28,957 nucleotides of DNA. Source: Pseudopyrenochaeta lycopersici. Taxonomy: Eukaryota; Ascomycota; Dothideomycetes; Pleosporales; Pseudopyrenochaetaceae. Positions 1 through 9,324 of the stretch are shown in pieces (positions within the stretch are counted from its first letter, which is position 1; every line of letters begins with the position of its first letter). The stretch lies in NCBI GenBank assembly GCA_003313425.1, contig NHZP01000166.1:1-28957 (forward strand), written 5' to 3'. The position numbers were made by a program, and so were the translations under genes. Below the pieces are notes generated by a model that was given only the letters and a program-made list of their open reading frames with translations, made no database searches and had not been told where the DNA came from.

Positions 1-350
1 AGTGTGGCGAAAAGCCTATATATGATTCCTTCACTAGAAAGTTGTCAAGTGGTCAGGAGCCTTGCGCCCTTACCCTTGTCACTTTACACGTAAGCGGAGC
101 CCATGACTGGAGGGAGTAACGAAGTGTTAAACCACTTGGGGTTTAGGGCCTCTGCACTTAGTAAAAAGCCGAAGCACGGACGTAGCGCGAGATCATCTGA
201 TCTGTGGGTTGCCACATTTGTTAAATCTAAGATTTGATTGGTCTATGGATATAGATTCATGGAAGGGGCACAACACTGCCTGCTATGTAGTAGTTTCTCT
301 TGGCGGTGCCATAGATAGAGGTATATAATAACAACAGAGGATCTGTTCAT
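1..350 (+). promoter_or_regulatory. Unit 1 common region: partial origin, hairpin chain, promoter
   Basis: The window starts inside the origin stem-loop. Its inner stem GGC-gaaaa-GCC, the TATATATGATTCC loop and the right arm CACTAGAAAGTTG (32-44) are present; the loop has one T fewer than all other copies. A mini-hairpin AC-GAA-GT lies at 119-125, followed by the AAACC/GGTTT hairpin, the inverted CCAAT box (GATTGG) near 236 and a TATA box (TATATAAT) near 322. The start-site motif is a degenerate CATGGATATG near 348. Confidence 0.8.
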
Positions 351-391
351 GGATATGTTTTTACAATATGTAGTTTTTTACTACACATGCG

Positions 392-1179
392 ATGGAGTCG
401 CGCTCTGGACAGGGCACTATGGCGGGAGCCAGTGCTACCATAAGCTTCTTATCTATTGTGCGTCAGTTACAGGAAGGGAGTTCCTGTCATTGTCTGTAGA
501 GACAGCTGTGGAACTGCAACGCGTGAGAGATCACGTGCACAGTCAGTGTTTTTCTTTTCCCTAGACACACGATAGGTTGGCCGATGCCCAACTAACGTCA
601 TCACAGTGCTGGTGGAGCAGCATGTCTCTCTCATGCGTATGTTGATGCGTCGGGAAGACAAGCTTGGTCGATTACCAAGGAGAGCGGACGCCTTCCCCGT
701 CAATGTACCGAACAACAACGCATGGAGTGTTTTGAGGATTACCAGGAACTCAGTGCCTCGGGGGTACCCAGCAGGCGGCTTCTTGTCCTCAAGGTGGATA
801 CGAGTTGGAATGGCGTGGTGCGGAGCCGTGTTATATTTGCGAAGCTCTCCCTAGAGACACTGGATGTTGTCGTACAGCGGGTACTGCCTAGAATTAGATT
901 GCCTGGTGGGCAAGTTGTAGATGCTGTAAGCATGGAGGACTAATGCAGTTTTTAAGCATTGGGTACTATAGTACGCGGGTGGATTGCGCGTGTACTTTGT
1001 ACAGAATCTGTCAGCCTTGTGTGTGTGCGCACCGGATTTCATCGAGGTTTCTTCGTTTGAATGGGTTTTCTGGGGTAAGGCCATTCGGGAAGTGTTACTG
1101 GTTTACTGGGATCAGTGACGCTGTGGGAGCAGTACTACCGTCTGGCAGGAACTGGTTGAGTTGCACTCGTTCTTGGTAA
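392..1179 (+). pseudogene. Paralog-family gene, frameshifted (unit 1)
   Basis: This is a member of the two-exon W-x-TKESG family of unknown function. The start ATG at 392 sits in the usual GCGATGG context; exon 1 runs to 541, the intron is 542-606 (starting GTCAGT, ending TCACAG) and exon 2 starts at 607. Similarity to units 9 and 12 continues to the stop at 1177-1179, including WSITKESG, a VDCAC...CQPC cluster and GISDAVGAVLPSG, but it jumps frame three times: near 485 in exon 1, near 635-645, and near 930-945. Each jump is a one-base indel. Either the gene is decaying or the consensus here carries indel errors, since unit 2 next to it shows the same kind of damage. The stem GTTGG/CCAAC in the intron (576-580/588-592) is intact. 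Confidence 0.75.
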
Positions 1180-1403
1180 GAATATCGTGATGGTAAGATT
1201 ACCTAGTCCCTGTGTCCATGTAATGGTAATAATATATCTCAGTAGGAGATGGGTGCCTAGCATATTTATGGAGATAATTTGTTTGGGTATATTTGGTAAT
1301 TGTAAGTAACGATTGTGTATCGAATTTTTTTATTTTTGTTAAAAAAAGTCATTGTATACTGTATGAATCTGTGCTAACTACAGTAGTATGAGTAGTAAAG
1401 AAT

Positions 1404-1865
1404 TTGTATGGCGGAGGTCAGTCAGTAAGGGTGGGAGCCCTCAGGATGGAACACCATCTCTCAAAAATTGGCTATGTCCAATTTTGTTGTGGCTGGAGGG
1501 CACGTTGGGTCAGCTGGGTGTGGCGCGGATTTCGCGCACAGACCCTCCCTCAACTTTCTAGTGTGGCGTTTTGCCTATATATGATTCCTTTCACTAGAAA
1601 GTTGTCAAGTGGTCAGGAGCCTTGTGCTCGGGACCACGACGGCTTTACATCTAAGCAGGGCTCGAGTGGAACGAGAAGCGAAGCGTTAAACCACCTGGGG
1701 TTTAGGGCCTCTGCCCCTGTAAGCGCTAGCCTTTTTGTCACGTGGAGGCGGGAACACATGGAGTGGGCAGTATGTCTCTTTCTACGGAGTAGTGTATCTT
1801 GGCGGAGCTTGAGGTAGTAGTTTATATGCGCGCTCTGGCCGATATGTAGCGCGCTATCGTGGAGC
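1404..1865 (+). promoter_or_regulatory. Unit 2 origin, common region and Rep promoter
   Basis: The origin stem-loop is at 1551-1604 with inner stem GGC-gtttt-GCC. Upstream are an AGGGT/AGCCCT hairpin and a GCGCGgatttCGCGC hairpin; downstream a GTGGTC/GACCAC stem encloses GAGC/GCTC, then the GCGAAGC mini-hairpin (1678-1684) and the AAACC/GGTTT hairpin. The later part of the region differs from the paralog-family units: there is no GATTGG box, and the TATA-like TTTATAT at about 1821 precedes GCGCGC repeats. Confidence 0.75.
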
Positions 1866-3169
1866 GATATTATGGCGGAGCCTACAGTAGAGACGTGCGA
1901 TATTTCTACGGTGGGACCGTCGTCCAGGCGGACATCTTTTGCGTCTTTGTTTTCGTGTAGTACGCAAGGAAGTGCGTCGAGCGTAGTCGATGACTCCCGG
2001 ATGGGTGTGGGGAAAGGGAAGCTTTCGCGTTGAGGGTCAACGTTGTTCTTGTAACGTGGTCACAGAGTCGTCTGGAGGACGCGTCCGAATTTTACAATCT
2101 TCTTCAGGAGCGGATGCCTCCTGGTACGGAGATTTACGGTTGTCAAGAGCGCCATGAGGATGGGAAGCCTCATTATCACGCAGTGTTTCGGTTCACGCGT
2201 CGGACGAATTGGTGGATGCACACCAACATTTTCGAATTTATCTGTCTGATGGCACAGTGGATACAGAGGCTATTCGGTTCTCGGTGCCTCGCCCGTATCA
2301 GCGGGAGTCTGATTTTTTGGAAAACACACAGAATTACTGTTTTAAGTATGATGATTCGGTGTTTTTTGGGACGAGGATCGAGTCACTCAGTAGTTCTGAG
2401 TCTCGGAAGCGCAAGTTCGCTGAGGTGCTGGTGGAACCTGATTACATTAAAGCGAAACGGATGTTGATGGAACTGGATCCTATGGGATTTATCAAGTTTT
2501 ATAACGCGTACTCGTCCTATCTGGCTAACGAGAAGAAAGGCACGCCTGGACGAGGGTGGGTAGACTCTGGGGAACCCCTGAAGCAATGGCGTGTCCCGGT
2601 CGCCATGGAGGATTGGCGGAAAAGTTACATTGGGGGGTCATATAAGGGTAGACCTGTCCCCCTCATTCTTGTTGGTCCATCGAGGCTAGGAAAGACAGAA
2701 TGGGCTTTGCGTGCAGGGCCCAAGCCCATGGCCATGTCCAATCAGTGGAACCTTGGTAATTATGACCAGGATGCGTCGCATCTCGTGTTAAACGACATCG
2801 ATTTCAGCAATTTTGGGTCTGGTAAGTACCGGTATTGGCGAGAAATACTTGGTGGGCAGGCTTGTATTGATGCGCACGATCGGTATACGAAAACACGGAA
2901 TTTGAGTTGGGGATTTCCAGTCATTGTAACGTGCAATGCAGATAATGACCCTCGGAAAGTTCCTGACATTGCGGCGTATCTGAAGCATGCGCCTTGTGTT
3001 GTGGTTGAGTTGGCGGATCTACTGTATGTAGATGACGATCTAGCGTAGATAGATAGAATGAAAAATGGCTATGTCCATTTTCGTGGTGCGGTGCGGGTCG
3101 CGCACAGGCCAGAACTCAACTTTTCTAGTGTGGCGCAGCCTATATATGATTCCTTTCACTAGAAAGTTG
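1576..3169 (+). repeat. Origin-to-origin duplicate of 14196-15797
   Basis: Sequence identity to unit 10 starts at the TATATATG in the origin loop and ends just after the right arm of the next origin. Outside these points the flanks differ. All length differences (8 bases in total) are small deletions in this copy. The duplicated block is therefore exactly one loop-to-loop replicon unit. Confidence 0.85.
1872..3048 (+). pseudogene. rep: CRESS-type replication initiator Rep, frameshifted copy
   Basis: By eye this is the same sequence as the intact Rep gene of unit 10 (14497-15675), with the same start context and the same stop, but with two single-base deletions: one near 1994 (CC to C) and one near 2211 (GGG to GG). 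The first breaks the frame about 40 codons in, before HUH motif I; the second lies after motif II. From 2209 onward the helicase half is open, with Walker A GPSRLGKT and the downstream WGFPVIVTCN strand. As written it cannot make full-length Rep. I saw no substitutions against unit 10, only deletions in short repeats, so a consensus error is as likely as real inactivation. If real, unit 2 would depend on the unit 10 Rep in trans. Confidence 0.85.
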
Positions 3170-3510
3170 TCAAGTGGTCACCAGCCTTGCGCTGGTTACC
3201 CTTGCCACTTTACATCGTATGCGTTGCCACGAGTGGAGCGAGTAGCGAAGCGGTAAACTACTCGTAGTTTAGGGCAAAAGCCCCTGTAAGTAAGCCAGAG
3301 CACGGACGGTGCGGGTCGTTTGACGCTGGGTTACACGTGGGAGGCACCCTTGCCCCCCACTACTCTCTCAATCGATTCTTTGATTGGTGTATGGACATAG
3401 ACACAGGGACTAGGCACTCTGTGCGCACTAGGGACTAGGTTCTCTTGGCGGCGCAAGACAGAGAGGTATATATAAGAGCAACAGAGAATCTGTTGGCATG
3501 GAGTGGTTTG
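3058..3510 (+). promoter_or_regulatory. Unit 3 origin, common region and promoter
   Basis: The region begins right after the Rep stop with an AAAATGG/CCATTTT hairpin and a GTGCG/CGCAC hairpin. The origin is at 3117-3169 (inner stem GGC-gca-GCC). Downstream are ACCAGC/GCTGGT, GCGAAGC and AAACTAC/GTAGTTT hairpins, a GATTGG box, a TATA box at 3467-3476 (TATATATAAG), a CAACAG/CTGTTG hairpin, and a GCATGGAGTGG start-site motif near 3497. Confidence 0.8.
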
Positions 3511-3579
3511 GAGGGAGTTCCTCCACTACGTAGGACGTAGCTGGCAGTGCCTTTTATTTACATCCGTTACGTGTGCAGG

Positions 3580-3794
3580 ATGGGTGGGGGCGTAGATCCG
3601 TTGTCTATGCTCCCCGCGAGCTCTGGTTTGCGGCGCTGGAGATATGCGCAGACGGAGTCTCTCTTTCAGAGTTTGTGCGCCTGGGACAGGTTTGTAAGCT
3701 CTTCGCAGCGTGGAGACGCGGGTCTTTAGTTTGCTGGCTGGATGGGCAAACCGCCGGTAGTGCATCTTGGTTGTGGGCTGGTTCGTTCTGTTGA
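3580..3794 (+). CDS. Possible F-box protein, frame-disrupted (unit 3)
   Basis: The first AUG after the start-site motif is at 3580, at the usual distance and after a GGAGG/CCTCC leader hairpin. The reading frame that looks protein-like is one base off from that ATG; it is open from 3534 to the TGA at 3792-3794 and again from there to 4013. It contains PRELWFAALE followed by LGQVCKLFAAW, which fits the F-box pattern (P-x-E-L ... L ... VCK-x-F) that recruits Skp1 of SCF ubiquitin ligases. A missing base in the G-run just after the ATG would join the two frames. Nanovirus Clink, encoded on its own small circle, is also an F-box protein, so this role would suit the context. The F-box call rests on one motif read by eye. 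Alternatively this is an unrelated, decayed ORF. Confidence 0.4.
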
Positions 3795-4013
3795 ACGATC
3801 TATTGCTTATATTATGGACGACGAAGTTGGTCAGTAGGAGTCGTTGGCGGATGCCATATTTGTTGTGTTGCATGTTGTGCTAATGTAGTTGCAGCGATGC
3901 ATCGACGTGGCGTGGAGATGTGGTCTACAATACGAAGTGGTACTGAACCGGAGGCGGCGTTCTTTTCTTTTGCGCAGACACCGGTGGCGGGGACAGCCAG
4001 TCTCTAGGGCCAA

Positions 4014-4530
4014 TATACCTGTTGGTGTATATTGGTCAAACGGCAGGGTGTAGTGCGTGTAGCGTGCTGTGTGGTTGTTTGTGGATGCGATGGTTCGCAG
4101 CCGATACTTGCTTTCCCCCCGAAAGTTTGCGACTGTCTAGATATTGGTTATAGGTATCTGACGTATAGTCTATCTTTTCGCTAGGGCTATAAACGACTGA
4201 TATATCCAGGTCGTGGAACGAATTAGTGTTTGTATTTTGTGGAACAATAAAATCGATTGTCTGTACGTCGTATAATGCTATTGTATAGGGAACGCGGTTA
4301 ATAATTGATTTAGTGTTCGCGGCTTGCGTAGCGCGTTATTGTATAGTATGGTCCTTGCTGCTCGGAGGCGCGTTGTTTATCGTGTAACGGTCTCTACGGG
4401 GATGTATAACGTTAGGTGTAACTGATTTATAAGTAAGTAGGTATAAGTATTTTGTGTTTTATGTTATATGTAAGTAACAGTATTTGTTACTGTGAAGTGT
4501 GTAATGCTTAATGTACGCAGGTTGTTGAGA
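4014..4530 (+). other. Unit 3 non-coding tail
   Basis: About 500 bases without a convincing gene. It is AT-rich toward the end, with AATAAAATCG near 4246 that could serve as a polyadenylation signal. A short inverted repeat (AATATAC ... GTATATT) lies at 4012-4032. I see nothing else. Confidence 0.5.
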
Positions 4531-4534
4531 CGAG

Positions 4535-5090
4535 GGAGTAGGTTTGTGTACCATTACGATGGAAGTGTTGTTGTGGAACAACGAAAAGTCAAAAGAAATT
4601 TTGACCAAGTCCACAGGAACTGTGGCTGGAAGACAGGCTGAGTCAGTGTGGCTCGGGAGAGCACATGGGTTGCTGTGGCGCGGACTTCGCGCACAGACCA
4701 GAAATCAACTTTCTAGTGTGGCGTTTTGCCTATATATGATTCCTTTCACTAGAAAAGTTGAGCAAGTGGTCGGCAGCCTTGCGCTGCCAGCCCTTGCAAC
4801 TTTACAATTAAGCAGGGCCGACGAGTGGAACGAGTAGCGAAGCGTTAAACTAGAATTAGTTTAGGGGCGCTGCACTTAGTAAGCAACGCAACGCACGGAC
4901 GTAGCGTGAGATCATCTGATCTGTGGGTTGCCCACTCTTTTTCAATCAATCATTTGATTGGTCTATGGCGATAGACACGGGGGTATCGGCACCCCGGTGC
5001 TTACTAGGGACTAGGTTCTCTTGGCGGTGCCATGGATAGAGGTATATAATAACCACAGGGGAGCTGTGTGCACGGAGTGTTCTACTTTGT
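4535..5090 (+). promoter_or_regulatory. Unit 4 origin, common region and promoter
   Basis: A CCACAG/CTGTGG hairpin and a GCGCGgacttCGCGC hairpin precede the origin at 4706-4760 (inner stem GGC-gtttt-GCC; right arm with an extra A). Just 3' the right arm AAAGTTG is repeated in complement as CAACTTT at 4797, enclosing GGCAGC/GCTGCC. Then come GCGAAGC, AAACTA/TAGTTT, GATC-atct-GATC, a GATTGG box, a TATA box near 5043 and GCACGGAGTGTT near 5070. Confidence 0.8.
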
Positions 5091-5115
5091 GTAGTTTCAT
5101 CTTTTCTACACTGCG

Positions 5116-5908
5116 ATGGCATCGCCACACTGGGCAAGAGGCTGAGGCGGGTTTCGCTGGCACCGTGTTCTCCCATCGACGATAGATGGGTTGCAGGAAG
5201 GAAGCGCTTCCGCATTGTCCGTAGGGACACAAGCAGAGTTTAACGTAGTGAGGGATCACGTGCCTGGTAAGTGTCTCTTTATCTCGTTAGAGAGGTAAGT
5301 AGTTAGTAGGGGAGCCTATCTGACATGCGTACAGTGTTCATGGGACGCGGTATTTCTCTCACGTTTAGTGTGGAGTTGTCGGGGAGACAATCATGTTGGA
5401 TTACCAAAGAGAGTGGGCAGCCCCCTCGGCAGTGTGTGGAGCAACGACACAGAGCATGTCTGAAGTTCCATGAAGATCTCTGTTACGAGGGGGCACCCGG
5501 CAGTCGCTCCTGGTCCTCAAGGTAGATGCACTCCAGGATGGGGTGGAGCGGAGCCAGGTTGTGTTTGCGGAGCTCTCAGTAGAGACATTCGATGTGCTTA
5601 CACGGCGCATTCTACCTCTTATCACAACGTCAGAAGGCCAGAGGGCGGAGGCTTCTGTTGTTGACGAAGTGTTTTACGCGTTAGACGAAGGGGTTTTTAA
5701 TACGCGGGTGGACTGCGCGTGTTTACTATATAAGAGGTGTGAGCCTTGCGCGTCGGTACGTTCCCAGTCACGGAGGTTTATTCGTTTAGCTCGATTTTAC
5801 GGCGTATGGCAGCGGTCAAAGCTTTATTGGTTTATTGGGTTCAGCGATGCGGTAGGGACTATACAGCCGGAAGGCGAGGACTGGTTAACCTGCCGGCGTT
5901 CCTGCTGA
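5116..5908 (+). pseudogene. Paralog-family gene, frameshifted (unit 4)
   Basis: This is the closest relative of the unit 7 gene. Exon 1 is 5116-5266 and the intron 5267-5334 (GTAAGT ... GTACAG, phase 1). Exon 1 has one extra C near 5124 relative to unit 7, so the ATG frame ends at a TGA after nine codons; a compensating one-base loss lies near 5165. Exon 2 is disrupted once more near 5495 in a G-run, between CYEGA and the strand that continues as SLLVLKVD-like sequence in the next frame. The 3' part (from 5543) is open and has VDCACLLYKRCEPC and GFSDAVGTIQPEGEDW. The coding pattern is otherwise well kept, so either the breaks are recent or they are indel errors. Function unknown. Confidence 0.75.
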
Positions 5909-6114
5909 GCTGGTTGTAGTAGGTTTTTCTACTCTTTATTAATGTATATGGGGTATACTAAGGTAGTAGTAGTAGTTGTCTACGATACGATTACGATGCG
6001 TTACATTTTGCGTATCAGCTTAGTTTAGTTTAGTACGTTATTATAACAGTACGTTGATACACTCAATTTTATCTTTATTTCGGTAGTTACTGATTTTGTA
6101 ATGGTAAAGTCGTT

Positions 6115-6690
6115 ATGACAATGAGAAGTCGTTGTGGGGCGGAGCTCCGTCATGAAGGGTGGCTACGCTTACGATGGAACATGGAATTTTCCAAAAAAAA
6201 AATGGCTAAGTCCAATTTTGTTGTGGCTGGAGGCCATGCAGAGTCACCTGGGGGTGTGGCGCGGAGAGCGCACAGGCCAGAACTCAACTTTTCTAGTGTG
6301 GCGCAGCCTATATATGATTCCTTTCACTAGAAAGTTGTCAAGTGGTCACCAGCCTTGCGCTGGAGACCCTCGACACTTTACATCTAAGCAGGGCCGACGA
6401 GTGGAACGAGTAGCGGAGCGTTAAACTCTTTAGAGTGTAGGGCCGCTGCACCCTGTAAGCAAAGCAGAGCACGGACTGTGCGGGTCACTTGACCTTGGTT
6501 TGCACGTGGGAGACACACCTGGCCCCACCACCCTCTCAATCAGCTTTCTGATTGGGCTATGGCGATAGACACAGGGAGTGAGCAGCGCTCTGCTAACTAG
6601 GATTAGGTTCTCTTGGCGTAGCGCAAGACAGATATCGAGAGATATAAGAGGGGGAAGGCTCTCTCCCCGCTCACGGAGTGTTCTCTATTA
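6115..6690 (+). promoter_or_regulatory. Unit 5 origin, common region and promoter
   Basis: A GCGCggagaGCGC hairpin precedes the origin at 6285-6337 (inner stem GGC-gca-GCC). Downstream are ACCAGC/GCTGG, a GC-GGA-GC mini-hairpin, AAACTCT/AGAGT, GGTC-actt-GACC and AATCAG/CTGATT hairpins, a GATTGG box, a TATAAG box at 6643-6648, and CACGGAGTG near 6672. Where family units have GCGATGG after the leader, this unit has GCGACTGC, so translation starts further downstream. Confidence 0.8.
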
Positions 6691-6808
6691 TGTGTAGTTT
6701 CGTCTCTTTTTACATTGCGACTGCATTGTATAGATCTCGCGTGGTATGCGTGCAGAGGATCTGTGTACTGGTAGTAACTTTGGCTGACTCTATGCGTAGC
6801 GTTGTGTT

Positions 6809-7372
6809 ATGATTGTGCCTCGGTGGGATCGTTGGCGCATACATTCAGGAGTTCCGGTTACGGGATGCCCAGGAGGGGTTCGCTTTGTGAAGCTGCGGTT
6901 TAAACAGGTGTTTTCCCCGAGCGGAGCGGAGGTATCTTCGATTCTTCGCAAGTCTTTGCCGGTAGGGACACGTTGGCATGCAGCTTGCCTTGGTGCTGGT
7001 GCACTTGACGCGGATGCCTCGCCTGTTGGTGATCCTGTGTGCAGTGTGTTGTATGGTGGTATCCGGGGGCCAGCATGCCGTGCGCCCTACTGCCAATTCG
7101 TCTGGGTAGACGTGTTCATTGATTTTGGTGGATGCAGTAGTCGCGAAGCGCTTGATCTGGGAAAACATGTTACGCTTTGGGGACGGAGGCCTTGCGTGAA
7201 GGCGTGTTCTGGAGGGTACGGTGATGCCAATGCAGAGCGTTGGGGTACTACAGGAGGTGCGCCCTTTGGTTACGCGTTTGACCAAGAGTTGTCTATGTTT
7301 TCGGCGCCATTGGAGTTCTGGCGGTGTGGCACTCCTCTTTTATTGGACGCGGAGGAGGAGGAGTTACGGTAA
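6809..7372 (+). CDS. Orphan 187-aa protein; capsid candidate by elimination
   Basis: The only long open frame in unit 5, about 130 bases after the start-site motif. An in-frame stop at 6797 fixes the ATG at 6809 as the first usable start in this frame; two short upstream ORFs (ATGs near 6746 and 6791) would have to be bypassed or reinitiated from. The N-terminus is moderately basic (PRWDRWR, then RFVKLRFK), and several stretches alternate hydrophobic and polar residues (FVKLRFKQVF, FVWVDVFIDF) as in beta strands; the C-terminus is acidic (DAEEEELR). It is not related to the W-x-TKESG family. Small multipartite ssDNA viruses carry a capsid of about this size on a segment of its own, and no other gene here fits that role. 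The assignment is inference; I recognise no specific motif. Confidence 0.6.
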   Translation: MIVPRWDRWRIHSGVPVTGCPGGVRFVKLRFKQVFSPSGAEVSSILRKSLPVGTRWHAACLGAGALDADASPVGDPVCSVLYGGIRGPACRAPYCQFVWVDVFIDFGGCSSREALDLGKHVTLWGRRPCVKACSGGYGDANAERWGTTGGAPFGYAFDQELSMFSAPLEFWRCGTPLLLDAEEEELR

Positions 7373-7734
7373 TAGTCTTATTTGCGCATAATGAAGGCGT
7401 TTGGGTATAGGTACTGTGCTTAAGGTATATGTCAGTTGTCTTTGTTATACCATGTGGTATAGATTTCGTACGCTATGAGGTTGTGCTCTGTTAATTTTGC
7501 GTTGTGTTCAGAGCATGTTCATTGGATGCATAGGGTCTCAATAGTGGGACACGGCAGGCAGGATGCGTCCTCTGTAGTATTGGTCAGTGTCTATTCCATT
7601 GCTATGAGGAGTAGTGTTGACTTGAATTGACTAGGATGTGTGTGTTGTGTGCGCACAATTTTTTTCCCGGGCATATATGCCTGTGGGAGCAGTGTGGGCA
7701 GGATTGATGGTAAGCGGAGCAGAAAATTGACTAA
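7373..7734 (+). other. Unit 5 non-coding tail
   Basis: About 360 bases with no supported gene. Short ORFs here on either strand have no family similarity or leader. A GGTATA...TATACC-type inverted repeat lies around 7421-7454. Confidence 0.4.
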
Positions 7735-8235
7735 GTGCTCGAGGGTGGGAGCCCTTGTAGATGGAACATCAAATCTGAAGAAAAAATGCGTAAGTCCATT
7801 TTTGTTGTGGCTGGAGGGCACGGCGAGCCACGTTGGGGGGTGTGGCGCGGAGAGCGCACAGACCCTGCCCTCAACTTTCTTGTGTATATATGATTCCTTT
7901 CACTAGAAAGTTGTCAAGTGGTCACCAGCCTTGCGCTGGTTACCCTGGACACTTTACAATTAAGCAGGGCCTCGAGTGGAACGAGAAGCGAAGCGTTAAA
8001 CTACGAGTAGTTTAGAGGCAATGCACTTAGTAAGCAAAGCAGAGCACGGACGGTGCGGGTCAGATGACGCTGCTTTGCCCACTTTTCTTTGAATCATCTA
8101 TATGATTGGGCTATGAACATAGACACAGGGACGGGGCATTCCGCTGCCTGATAGGGACTAACACATCTTGGCGTAGCGCAAGGTATCGAGGAATATATAA
8201 GAGGGGAGGGCTTCCCACCCACGGAGGTGGTGTCT
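7735..8235 (+). promoter_or_regulatory. Unit 6 origin, common region and promoter
   Basis: The origin at 7872-7913 is of the short-loop type: the inner GGC stem is missing and the stem has one mismatch (CTTGTG versus CACTAG). It is preceded by a GCGCggagaGCGC hairpin and followed by ACCAGC/GCTGGT, GCGAAGC, AAACTAC/GTAGTTT and the long GCAAAGCAG/CTGCTTTGC stem. The ATTGG box lies near 8105, the TATA box (TATATAAG) at 8194-8201, and CACGGAGGTG near 8220. Confidence 0.8.
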
Positions 8236-8263
8236 TTCCTTGATCAACTCCTCGTTGACTGCG

Positions 8264-9059
8264 ATGGAGACGCAAGCCGGAGTGAGTTCGCTTGGTGGAA
8301 GCAAGAGGTGGTCGATAGACACACTGGAACCAGGTGTGCGCGGGGAGCCGTTTGAAGGGACTGATGTTAACATACAGTGGGTGCGGGAGCACTTGCACGG
8401 TAGGCGCTTTTTCGTTGTAAACAAGTTAGAGACGCCTAACTAACTTGATTTTGTTTTCTGGGACAGAGCTTGTGGAACAAGGAATATCGATGACGTGCCA
8501 TAATAGAGAAGATGGCGGCGTATTGTGGTGGCCCACGAAGGAGAGCGGGAAGCCTCCTCAGCAGTGCGTGGACGAACAACATGACGGATGTCTTAGGGGC
8601 TATGTTGATTCTATTTCCCTCCGCGATAGTCGGCAGGCCTTGCTTGTTTTTAAGGTGGATACCCTGACCCCGATAAGTGGTCGCTGGCAGAGCATTGTCT
8701 TCTTTGCTCGGCTCTCGGAAGAGACACTCGATGTGTTTGTGCAACGTGTGTTGCCTCTTGTGGTGTTGCCAGGAGGGCACGCTGCAGATGTGCAGTTGTT
8801 GCTCGCAGTGTGCGCTGCGTTGGAGAACGGGCGGTTTTCTAGCAGCGCGTTGTGTAGTTGTACCTTGTATGAAGACTGCGCATGCTGTGCGGCGCTCACG
8901 AGAAAGCAGCGGCGGTTCGAGCGTTGGGATAGATTTCACTGCATGCGTCCGAATAGAGATTCAGCGTGGTTCGCTGGTGTCAGTGACGCTCCTGGTACAG
9001 TGTACCCGTTTGGGGCCGAGTGGCTGCGTTGTTGGTATGCGGATGCATCTCAGTGTTAA
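8264..9059 (+). CDS. Paralog-family protein, two exons (unit 6)
   Basis: Exon 1 8264-8399, intron 8400-8466 (GTAGGC ... GGACAG, 67 bases, branch-point-like CTAACTAAC), exon 2 8467-9059; product 242 aa. The start is the first ATG after the leader hairpin CAAC-tcctc-GTTG. Exon 1 encodes a hydrophilic N-terminus ending GEPFEGTD...WVREHLH. Exon 2 has WWPTKESGKPPQQC, then QALLVFKVD, LSEETLDVFVQRVLPL, and a cysteine cluster CSCTLYEDCACC (CxC-x5-CxxC) that could bind zinc, ending with SDAPGTVYPFGAEWL. No signal peptide or membrane span is evident. The closest relative is unit 16. I do not recognise the family; diversification across units suggests a host-facing role, which is inference. Confidence 0.8.
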
Positions 9060-9324
9060 CTGGGAGTGTTTGCTTTTTTTTGCTGTAGTACAGAAATGCA
9101 GTACATAAACGAAGTTTTGCTATGATGTTAAGAATTGGCATGATAAGGGTGTGAGCGCTTATACAGTAAGTGTTCTAGAATGATTAAATTTGATTACATT
9201 TTAAGTTTATTTTGATTTTTTTAGGAATATACCTTATAATAATAAGGGTAGTGCAAGAGTATCGTATTGGTAGTAGACGGGGGACGTCGTATGAATTTAG
9301 TTGGGCTCAGTAAGGTAAGTGCGA

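Noticed and set aside
1575..1660. A recurring small ORF across every origin (reads MIPFTRKLSSG...)
   Set aside because: It follows the conserved origin arm and hairpins; changes between units keep base pairing, not codons, and lengths and frames vary. It is a by-product of structural conservation.
8436..8939. Long minus-strand ORF in unit 6, also present in unit 16 (24185-24682)
   Set aside because: It is the shadow of exon 2 of the plus-strand family gene. Its conservation follows from the sense strand, and no promoter or leader is seen on the minus strand.
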